A stretch of 64,000 bases of DNA, from positions 18,481,028 to 18,545,027 of the forward strand of contig NC_085880.1 of the NCBI RefSeq assembly GCF_034702125.1. Direction: 5' to 3'. A model generated the notes under the pieces. It ran no database searches, was not told where the DNA came from, and worked only from the letters and a program-made list of their open reading frames with translations. This DNA is from Engraulis encrasicolus (lineage: Eukaryota; Chordata; Actinopteri; Clupeiformes; Engraulidae). Positions 34,601 through 46,167 of the stretch are shown here, piece after piece (position 1 is the first letter of the stretch; each line of letters starts with the position of its first letter). Position numbers and translations under genes: made by a program.

Positions 34601-37600
34601 GCATTAGGACAACTGGCAGAGCGTGCACAAGATAACTGGGAACAGGTCTACTTACTAGTTGAACAAAATCAGAGAGAAATCGGAGATGCAATGAAAAAAC
34701 TCAGTGATCACATGCAGGGTAAATTTGATGAACATGCATCACAGTCTCAAGCTCACTTCGCCTACCTCACAACCACTGTGCTAACTATGCAGGACAAAAA
34801 TGGAAAGAGAAACTAGATTCTATCATGAAAGCAATGAGAAAAAGTAGCTGCTGAGGAGTGTGAAAAAGTACGAACTACCACAACCTTCTGAACTAACCTT
34901 TAATGTACAACAATTGCAACTTGAACTCCAAAGGATTTTAAAGCCATCTCAAATGACTATGTCTGACATAAACGGCAGGATGATGACTCAAGGAACACAA
35001 CTGACTGAGTGCATGTCACTAGTGAACACCCTGACAGCCAGATTCGATTCCTTGTGTGATCAAGTGCAGAGAGTGGAGAACACTTCTCGGGACACACAGA
35101 GGCAAATGGGAGAATTGCAACGAAAAGTCACTCAACACCTCACATGTACCCGTTACGAGCCACACACAGGTCAGCTCTTCGGCACATGTCATTTCTCAAC
35201 CTGCTGTGTCTTCTTCCTCTAGTGTACACTCTTCCAGAGTGGATCATATCAAGCTGATGAAAGTCTTTCCTACTTATGGAAAAAACGGAGACGACACAGA
35301 CCCTGTGCTTTATTTGTCAAAATGTCAGGACTTTATTGCACTGCATCCTCTGACAGACGCTGACATTCTGGCCACATTCCGGACAGTTCTCCATGGTACC
35401 GCCAGGGACTGGTGGGAAATCACCCGTACTCAAGTTGGTACGTGGGAGGAGTTCAAGACTTCTTTCCTATCCGCATTTCTGGCCGAAGATTACCAAGATG
35501 AGCTGGCGGAGAGAGTGCGCACAAAAAAGCAACAAGACAAGGAGTCAATAAGAGATTTCGCTTATCCCTATAGAGCATTATGTAGGAGATGGAATTCACT
35601 ACTCACTGAGCAAGATATTGTGAAACTCATACTTAAGAATATCAAGCCTTACCTTGCCAGTCAACTTCGAGGACGTGTGAAAGATGTCGATGAGCTTGTC
35701 CGTCTTGGTCACCAATTGGAAAAGGACCACGAACACCAGCTAGAACAAGACCAAGCAAAACACATCAGATACAACCGACCACAACAGGTTTCAAACCCCT
35801 TACCACATTCAGCACAAAGCCAACCACCTCTGTTGTGCTGGAGGTGCAAAGGCACACACAATCCTGGTTCCTGCCCTAAACATAGCTCTCCTGTACACCA
35901 CCCTCGCCAACAACATTCACAACAACAACATAAACAGAAATCAAATCAGAAATCAAGTGGAAATGCAAATGCCCTTACTGCTGTTTCATCTAAGAGTGAG
36001 AAAAACACGCTTACCTCCTCTCCTTCCACGACTGCTCCCGCCATGGATTTGCCAGGTCCCCTTGCTCCTCAACAGCTGGTCGTGCCTGTGAACATAGGTT
36101 CCTGGTATGGGAAGGCTATCCTAGACACTGGTGCAAGCTGCACCCTACTACATGAATACCTGTGGTCCGATGTGATGAAGTCCAAAGCACTTAACCCATG
36201 GACACAGGGTTCTTTGTACCTAGCAAATGGAGAGCTTGTAACACCACTTGGCTGGATGGATCTAGATCTTGGTGTTCATGGAAACGTGACTGACCTGTCA
36301 GTAGCTGTCCTTCCATCTGTGGCACTGGCATACGGAATTGTCCTGGGACTAGACTTCATATACCATAGCCAAATACAGTTGAATGTCTCAGACAACTCTT
36401 TCACGTTCAAAGCCAATCCATCCGCTGTCTTCTTCTTCCAACCCGGAAGTGCGCTAATCTCTACATTGTCCCCACAGTACCGGGCACTACACACACACCA
36501 CGTGTCGCTCATCAGTTCCATTCCGCCCCCTCTGCTGTCCTTGCAACCACAACGCTTAAGCGTACAGGACTACATTGAGCGAGCAGTGTCAGCCGCTCAA
36601 ATACCAGAGGATGGGAAACAACAGTTGTGTGACTTACTACTGAGCAACCCTGATGTGTGCACTCACCGCATTGGGAAAACAGAGGTACTAAGACACGTCA
36701 TCCACACTACCACCAACGTTGCTGTCAAACAAAAGCCATACCGCATGTCTCCCATCAAACAGGCCATCGTGAAGGACCATGTCCAAGAGATGTTGGCACA
36801 AGGCATCATCGAGCCATCACATTCTGGCTGGTCCTCCCCAGTTGTTCTGGTGCCTAAAAAGGATGGTGGTCATAGATTCTGCGTCGACTACCGACGGCTG
36901 AATAAGTTGACGGAGAGTGATGTTTTTCCTCTACCTAACATTTCAGAGATTCTGGAGTCTTTGGCCGGATCCACAATCTTCTCTACCATTGATCTCAACT
37001 CTGGATACTGGCAAGTAGCCATGAGCAAGGAAAGCAAACCCATGACTGCTTTCATCACTCCATCTGGCTTGTATGAGTTCAAGGTGATGCCCTTCGGACT
37101 CAAGAATGCTCCTGCCACGTTCCAAAGGTTGATGGCTACTGTATTGGAGAGACTGAATGGGAAATGCTGCCTCGTTTATCTTGACGACATTTTATGCTTC
37201 TCGAACTCAGTCTCCCAACACTTCTCCGACCTCCAGGATGTCTTTGACTGTCTGTTCCGTGCTGGCCTGACGGTGAACCTCAAGAAGAGCCACTTCTGCC
37301 TGTCTGAGGTTAAGTTCCTTGGACACATCGTGAATGCTGCTGGTGTCACTGCCGATCCGGACAAAGTGACCGCAATCATGAATTACCCGGTGCCCCAAAA
37401 CCTTAAGGAGGTTCAAAGGTTTCTGGGACTCTCCGGTTGGTACCACCGGTTTGTCCCAGGCTTCTCCCAGATTGCCGAGCCCCACGAACCACCTGAAGAA
37501 GAAGGACCAAAGCTTTGTCTGGACTGCAGCTTGCCAACAGGCATTTGAGAAACTGAAGGCATGTCTCACAACACCACCTGTTCTAGGTCACCCCATGCCT

Positions 37601-40600
37601 GACCTGCATTCCGACGCAAGTGATACATGGTCTTGGTGCAGTGCTCACACAACACATAGGCCCTGAGACCGAGCATGTCATTGCGTTTGGAAAGCTGAAC
37701 ATAGCAGAACGTAATTACACCACAACAGATAAAGAGTCCCTAGCAGTCATTTGGGCCCTTGAAAAGTGGCAGTACTATCTTGAAACAAAAATGTTCAGTT
37801 ATTACTGATCATGCTGCACTCCAATGGATCCTGACGTCTACGAAAACATCCAGTCGACTCCTGCGATGGGCTCTGCGACTGCAGAAGTTTGATTTCATCG
37901 TGGAATATCGCAAGGGAAAACTAAATGTAGTCCCGATGCCCTCTCTCGTGTTCCACCTCCAGCTGGGTCGATTGCAACCGTCCAGATCCAGAAGGTAGAC
38001 AGTTTCCCTCTGACTGCTGACATCCTGTACACAGAACAACACAATGACACACACATTCAAAACATCCTCAAGGCACTGGCAGAAAACGACCCAAAAATGC
38101 AGCAAGACTTCACTGTGATGGAAGACATGGTGTATCGAAAGACCACCAACAACGGCAAGACACTCCACCGCCTAACATCCCGGCATCCTTGCGGGACGAG
38201 ATCTTCCATTCCTACCATTCGTCACCCATTAGTGGACACTGCGGAACATTCAAAACGTACAAAAGACTCTATGACAGGGCTTACTGGCCAGGAATGTGGA
38301 CGGAGGTGAAACTCGGATTGCTTGTTGCCAGCGGTGTCAGACCAGAAAGGCTGACAACAAGAAGCCTGCCGGAAAAATTCAGCAGACAGAGGTGAAGAGA
38401 CCCAATGAAATGGTGGGAGTGGACATCATGGGCCCTTTTCCTCGAAGCACAGAACAAATGAGTACCTCATCGTCTTCGTTGATTACTACACCCGGTGGGT
38501 TGAGCTTTTCCCAACCAGAACAGCCACTGCACCAGTTGTTGCCAAACTCTTCAAGAGAGAAATTCTCACTCGCTGGGGAGTCCCTGACTTCATAGTCTCT
38601 GACCGAGGCTCTCAGTTTGTCTCCTCCCTGTTTAAAGAGCTCTGCAACAGTTGGGCAGTCACGCCAAAGCTCACAACAGCATACCATCCACAAACCAACA
38701 TGACGGAACGTGTGAACAGAAATATCAAGGCCATGATTGCATCTTTTGTCGACGACAATCACAGAAGGTGGGATATATACTTACCTGAATTTCGGTTCGC
38801 CTTGAACTCGTTTGTCCACGAGACAACAGGAGTTACCCCTGCGGAACTGCAGCTTGGACGCAAACTGCAAAGTCCAATGGACAAACTCCTGTCCAGTCAC
38901 ACAGTTTGTGCCTGATGATTCTTCCTACGATGTAGTAAAACATCTCAAAGACCTGCAAAACAAAGCAGATCAAAGCAGTAAGATGGCAAAACGCAGACAA
39001 CTGCGAAATTACAACAAAAACAGAAGAGATGTCACTTACCTGCCGAAGGACAGGGTCTGGGTGCGCAATCATCCTCAGTCTTCTGCAGCACGCTACTTCT
39101 CGGCCAAGCTGGCTCCAAAATGGAAAGGCCCGTACAGAATTGTCCGGCAGTTGGGTCCTGTGAATTTCCAGGTGGTCCGGGAGGACACTGGAGAGGACCT
39201 CTGCACTATTCACGTACACAACCTTAAGCCATGCTTTCCAACAGCTGCGGAGCTGGATGCCCGGGAGAGGGAAGGTCTTCGGATACTCTTCGAGGAATCG
39301 TCGGATGAAGAAGACTTCCCTGGCTTCCAGGATTGACCCTCACAACCTACGGTTGTTCTTCCATGGGGGGGAGAATGTGACGGTCTGTCTTCTTCCCCTC
39401 CCCCGCTCACCTGCGCTGAGCTCGGAGCTCGTCCCAATTAAGCGCAGCTGAGCGCAATTGCAATCAGTGTGGCATTCTAGTTTCCTCTTGTTTCTTAAAC
39501 TCCCCTCACTCACTCCAAAATGAGAGCAGTAACACGCACACACGCACACAACACACCTAATATTCGTGAGCCCGAGTATCCAGCCTGGAATCTAACACAA
39601 TTACGTTTGACACTATTGCTACGGACCCTTCGTGATATCCGAAAGAACTGCCGTAAGCGTGCCGACATTGTCTTTGCCTAAGAAGAATGGAATACATCGT
39701 CTAAAAGGACCTGGGTGGTTCCCTCTTCAATAAGAAGACTCGTGAGTAAATGAACTGGCTGGATATTGCCACTAACTTCGCTGGCTGCTCTCTCCGTCTT
39801 GCCCTTCACCCCAAACAATACGCACCTTGACAAGTTAAAACGCAACTCCACCACAAGCCCAGAAACGCACACAATTCCACACACCCACATTACAACACTA
39901 CACTACACTACACATCTTCTCTATCTTCTTCCTCTCTTTTTTTAGAGAGTTGATAACGAAAGACTTATTTTTTCATTGGAGTACACTGCCCTTTGGATTT
40001 ACTACCTTTTTTGTTGGATCTACTTTTTTTGTTGGATTTAATGAACATTTAATGAATGAAGATTTGAACGTTTAAGGAACTGCCTCGTCTCATGCTTTCC
40101 ACTGACTGATTCACTGATATTTTTGCTGACGGTGTTTTGGGATTTAATATTTTTTTAAAGATTGCAGTTCCCCCAATCACCACACCGTTACAGTAGTTGA
40201 TGTAACCTTGTAAGGTTTGTTGAATAATCAAACAGTTAGTTGGCAAAACCTTGTTAAGTTAATCGACTCAACTTAGTAATAGCACTGCTATGAGACCTAT
40301 AACTTAAAAACTCAGTGCAGACAGTTGCCTTGAAAATGCAAGTTGAAACCAGCTTTTATTTTTTACAGTGTAGCAGGGCTTAGTGAAATTTCTTCATCTG
40401 ATTCCAGCACGTTACTTCTTTCAGGGTGGGGACGATGCATTCTTCGTGGCGGACCTGGGGGATGTGGTGAGGAAGCACCTCCGGTGGACCAGAGCTCTGC
40501 CCCGTGTGCAGCCCTACTACGCAGTCAAGTGCAACCCCAGCAGAGCAGTGGTCATGGCCTTGGCTGCTCTGGGCGCTGGCTTTGACTGTGCAAGCAAGGT

Positions 40601-43600
40601 ACGTAGTACATACAGCATTTACCCTACACTTTTACCCTCACTGTCATGCCACTCATATCCCTCCACAGATGTCTCTATCTGCGCATCTTTAGGAGAGCAG
40701 ATGCCAGTAAAATTGGGCCTGCTTCCAGTGGATCACTGTCCGTGCTCCAGTGGTCCCAATGACCCAAAAGTAAATAAGCATATCAACACCAAGAGCACAT
40801 CAGAGCACTTTGCACACTTCAGGAGGAGTCATGTAGCGTAGGGGTGGGATATCCTACTGGGACTTCTTATTACACAGCCTCAGCACAGAAGTTGGGAAGA
40901 TCGCCTCTCGCGGTTGTGTCAGTGTCATTATTGCACCACTGTGTGCATGTGTCTGCGCTCCATGTGCCAGGTGTGCTACCAAGCATAAAACCAACACAAG
41001 TGCTACATGTACACGAGACATTTAATTCGGAATTAACTTACTTTAATTCTGAATAAAGCATAATTCCGCTTTGAAGACGTCATGTGGCCTAAACACCTTA
41101 ATTCGGAATTAAATGAAAGATCAAAGCAAACTCGACAGAACTATATAATTTGGAATTATTAATTCGGAATTAAAACCATCATGTAACCGTAGCCAATGAT
41201 ACAATAGCCTACGCATGGCAACAGGTTCGCACCCAAAGCTGTCTTGGATTCCATGGATCTGATGCCTGTGTTAACTTGCTGCTCCCTGCATTTTTCCATA
41301 TACAACCCGGCTGAGCCATGCCGTGTCGTGCGTACCATGTCGAGATGAGTGATACTGTCAAACCAGCCCAGCTTGAGTTTCCATTACAAACCGGCTGACT
41401 GTTTTTTGAGCTGAATCAAGCTGTGTCATGCCCAATCGAAAAGCAACAAGTGGCGGCCGAGTTGTGCTGTGTCGAGCTGTACCGGGTATAAAACGGGCAG
41501 TGGAAATGACCTTTTAGTGTTGGTTTGTTTTACTGTGTAGGCTGAGATCCAGCTGGTACAGTCGGTGGGTGTGTCTTCAGAGCGCATCATCTACGCCAAC
41601 CCCTGTAAACAACTGTCCCATCTGCAGTACGCTCTGCAACACGGTGCCCACACCATGACCTTTGACAACGAGGAAGAGCTCCTCAAGATAGCTCGCTGCC
41701 ATGGCAACGCTAAGTAAGTGTGTTAAACCATATTATTAATATTACACATTATTAATGAATGGTTATTATGATTAGGGCTTCACGGTTCAAGTTTGCTCGC
41801 TGTCATGGCAAATGTTCAGTAAATGTGTTGTTGTAGTTTGCTTACACTTTGCCTTCTTTTGTTAAGTCCAGTCGAGAGTTATATTATAGTACTGTACATA
41901 CATTTAATACGTGCTTACATGCAAGTGGAGTGACTATGTGCAGAAATCTATCTCACTGAACTGAAGTTTGTTTTTGTAGCATATTAGTTTTTTAGTTCTT
42001 TGTTAGGACATTATTTATACAATTATATTGTTCATATAGTGTGCACCTAGTAGGAAGGCTTAAAATATCATTGTACAGAGAAGAATAATGTTTTTTTCTG
42101 GGGGGCGCTTTGGCGCAGCGCGCTAAGCCCCCCACATTTGGGCTAACATGCCCAAGGGTTGCACCCAGGGTTCGGATCCGGCCGACGTCATTTGCCACAA
42201 CCTACCCTGTCTCTCTCTCCACATTCGCTTCCTGTCGCTCTTCTCTGTCCTCTCCGAAATAAAGGCGAAAAAGCCCATTAAAAAAATGAATGATGTTTTT
42301 CTATTCTAAAGACGTTTTTTTATTCCATTTCTTGCGATAAAAGCATCAAATTTCGTATGAAGACTCACAAAGGGGCCTAGTTAGATTAAGAATTGTAGAC
42401 GCTCAAGATCTGGCCACTTGCAGCCCTTTTTCAAAATGGCTGTCAAAGGTAGATTTAGTTAGTGGAAAATGGATTAAAACAATAACATATAAAATTTAGT
42501 ATGAAGACTCACGAACAGGATCTGACAAGATTTACAATACATGCTTACATGGGCAACTCTTTCCGGTTTTGTGCTGCCTCGTCTTCGCAGGCTGGTTCTG
42601 CGCATCACCACAGATGACTCGACGGCCCTCATTAGTCTGAGCGTGAAGTTTGGCGCCCCCCTGAGGAAGTGTCGGGTGCTGTTGGAGCGAGCTCGTCAGC
42701 TGTCTCTGGAGGTCGTCGGGGTCAGTTTCCACGTGGGCAGCGGCTGCACTGACCCCAAGACCTACTCTCAGGCCATCGCTGATGCACACCACGTCTTCCA
42801 ACTGGGGGTGAGGATGCACTGTACACTGTAGGGCAGTGGCCTCTATATGCCAGCCCATGGGCCAGATCCGGGCCAGACATGGCAAACATTTGGCCCACCC
42901 TGAAATTTGAACAAATGAAAACATTATGTGTGCAATCTGTGGCCATACAGTCGGGTGATTTGTTTGGCCCTCAGCCTCATTTGCGCTACATAATTTGGAC
43001 CTTGTAATTTAATTGCACATTTGCACATTTAATTGCACATTACTGAATATGTTTTTGCACAATTGCCTTTTTATTTGATCTTTTTTTCCCTTTTTTGGGG
43101 GAAAGACCTGGAAATGACCTTGACTGAATGACTTGAACCCGTGTCCCCTTACTGGCTTACAGGCATGGCATCTGAGCCCAAAAAAAAATAAAAAATATTA
43201 TTACTATTATTATTATTAACTAGGCAGAGCTGGGATTCAACATGAGGCTCCTGGATATCGGGGGAGGCTACCCAGGAACAGAGCATGCCAAGCTCAAGTT
43301 TGAGGAGGTGGGTGTTGTAAATAATAACGGTCTACATTCACTTAAAGCTTAAACTTACGAGGACACCAAATACGACAAGAGTAACAACGGCAATGGAAGT
43401 TATCGACTTTGTATTGTATTGACCCTTCCCATGTGACGTCACGACAAATGCGTTAACCATTTTGGACATTAACTACCAGTAGTCTACCTCAACTAACCAC
43501 ATAGATCTATGGTGCAATATCCAAAAGATTATAGCGATCAAATATAGTGTTTACTTTCAAAACCCAACATTACTTTCTTTGACTGTTAAAGTGATACACT

Positions 43601-45973
43601 GGTGGATCAATGAGCAGTACTATGAGGATACAATCATCCCAATGACTGAATGTAACATTGCTACAACAGCAGGACTTACTATTTCCATGTTGTTAACATT
43701 GGCTAGTACTAACAGCGAGCCACTAGCGCACTGCTACAATACAGATGGTCATTGCCAGGTAGCAGAAAATGTACAACTGGTCATGTCTCAACAGACTAAT
43801 AAGTTATTTCATTGACATGTAATTATATATAGTTCATCCTAACGAACAATGATAAATGAAAAATGAGAACAAACCTTATAAGATGATGACCACCAGCTCT
43901 AGGGACGATCCAATGGTAAAGTCACGCCTAACTGAATATTTGTAGGCATATGCCTTCAGATCCTGTCCCGTGTATGGTGATGGTCTTTGACGTTTTTTAC
44001 ATTTTTTAATTTGTCGTTTCTCATTACTCACACTCAAACCAATTCACTTTTACGAAGGTCATGTGACTGGGAAAGGTCAATAGAGGAGCTGGACGTATGT
44101 TGGCTAACTTGTGTTGTCTTGTATTGTCTTGCAGTGTGTGAAGGTGATCAATGATGAAGGCTAACTTAACTTGTCTTGTCTTGTCTTGTCTTGGCAGTGA
44201 GTGGTGGTGATCAACCCTGCTCTGGACAGTGATGTAGGCTAACTTGTATTGTCTTGCAGTGTGTGGCGGTGATCAACCCTGCGCTGGACCGGTACTTCCC
44301 TGCTGGCTCAGGTGTGAAGGTCATTGCTGAGCCTGGCTGCTATTTCGTAGCCTCTGCCTACACGCTTGCTGTCAACGTCATCGCCAAAAACGAGGTGCTG
44401 GTTGAGGAGCCTCACACTGGCGGTATTCAGATTTAGATTTTGAATAATTTATTTTCATTCTTGTAGTGTGTTGAGGGCATGCCTCTTTTACAATGCAGCC
44501 AAGATACGTACAATACATTAAAGCACTACAGTAGGCTATGAACACACAGTTAAACCAATGAAATATATATATAATATAACAAACATCATGTATATAGCCT
44601 ACATTACACACACATCAAAAGATGTTAAAGAATTGAAGTTCTTAAAATGTATCAGGAAAAGCAATTGCAATGTGATGTGGATTTTCTGTGAATAGCAGCT
44701 CTGCAAACCCATTGACCTACCTGTAGGCCAGACTAGACCACCCTGCCTAGCGCTCCGGTTGTCCTGAAGCAAGTATGTGTAGCACTCCCCGGCCTTAGGC
44801 CCTCAGAGTCTCCTTAGCTGGTTATGTCCAGGGCAAAATCTAGACGGGGTGAAATGGAATTTAGGAACTGCCCCAAAAGTGACATGCCTTTAAACGAAGT
44901 TAACAACAGCGTTATTTTCATCTACCTTTGATTGATTTCTTTGTATAACATTATCCCTAAAATGTTTCTAGTTTCTTTTTCTTTTTCTTTTTCTAAATTA
45001 CATTAATGATAATGTGCTAATCAAATTCTACTGCTATTGCTGTTGCTGAATTCTTTTCTTTTTGTGCTGTATCAGAGGGCGACACTGGGAGCGGTGACCG
45101 TACCCTGATGTACTATGTGAACGACGGAGTTTATGGTTCATTCAACGGCAGTTTCAAGGACGGTTCTCACATTCCACCAACCCTTCTGAAGGTGAAATCA
45201 TACATTAGATCATCTGTGCCGTTGAGCAAGGCTCCTAACCCCATATAGCTCCAGAGACAGTAAACAATGCTCTATAACTAACTGTAAGTCCCTTTGCATA
45301 AAAGCGTCAGCTAAGTGTAATGTAATATAATGGTGAGGTGGCCAGTTGACAGACATCATTGTGATTATGGGGGAATTGCCAAGACAAATCCACCTCACTG
45401 TTATTGGCAAGTCAAATTAATTATTACTATATGGTTCCTCTGTAGTTGTTCACCTACAAACTTGCTTGGATCTTCGTTAGAGTTGTCTGGAATCCGACTC
45501 TGTAGAGAGTTGCCAAATTAAATTTTCACCAGTGTTTGAATAGTTGCAGTTTAAAAAATAAGCCAATATGACTCAGCTGTGTCGGTTGTCAGTAGCCAGA
45601 CCCATAACATGGGATAAAAGTTATGAATCGGATTTTCGAAATCTGCTGTTGAACACTTCTATGCAATTAAATACAGTACTGTGTATTCTATCATTTCAAC
45701 ATAATTCTGTAATTGTATTCTATTCTGTTGTATTGTCGTGGAGACTTGAGCAGGATACTGGCTGGCTGGCTGCCTTTTTAGCTATTCTCATTCTGTTTGA
45801 CGTTTTGTGTCATTTCTGTTGTTCTTGTAGAGTCCTGAGCAGGGTGCTCAGTGGTTGCCGTGCAGTGTATGGGGGCAGACGTGTGATGGGATCGACCGCA
45901 TTGTGGAACACACCACCCTGCCAGAGCTACAGGTGGGGGAAGGGAAGGGATGCTGTGTGTGTGCGTATATGTG

Positions 45974-46005
<32 letters not shown>

Positions 46006-46123
46006 TGTGTGCGCGCGTGCGTGCGTGCGTGTTTTTCATTTTGAACATCTCTGTGTGTGTTTGTGTGTGCGTGTTTTTCTTGTGTTTTTCTATGTACTTT
46101 GCAAGGCTATTCCAGTGTTGTTT

Positions 46124-46167
<44 letters not shown>

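Larger units (their letters stand above)
32798..40192 (+). mobile_element. Ty3/Gypsy LTR retrotransposon, full length, coding region broken (7395 bp)
   Basis: Two nearly identical LTRs (813 and 817 bp) start TGTGACGG and end CCGTTACA. There is a GTAG target duplication at 32794-32797 and 40193-40196, a tRNA-Lys primer site and a purine-rich tract. Internal order is gag, zinc knuckle, protease, RT, RNase H, integrase, which is the Ty3/Gypsy order; no envelope is seen. The reading frame changes several times, so this copy cannot make a full polyprotein. It lies in sense orientation in intron 2 of copy B. Confidence 0.95.
29275..40372. mobile_element. CACTGTAAAAA MITE split by hAT and Gypsy insertions, intron 2 of copy B
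   Basis: The left end CACTGTAAAAACTAC is at 29275 and the right end TTATTTTTTACAGTG ends at 40372, with TA on both sides. Pieces 29275-29877, 32458-32797 and 40197-40372 are the MITE and its filler; they follow 11126-11943 in order. Confidence 0.7.

Noticed and set aside
43579..43815. 78-codon frame in intron 6 of copy B
   Set aside because: It lies inside a MITE with inverted ends, is absent from copy A, and shows no family feature.
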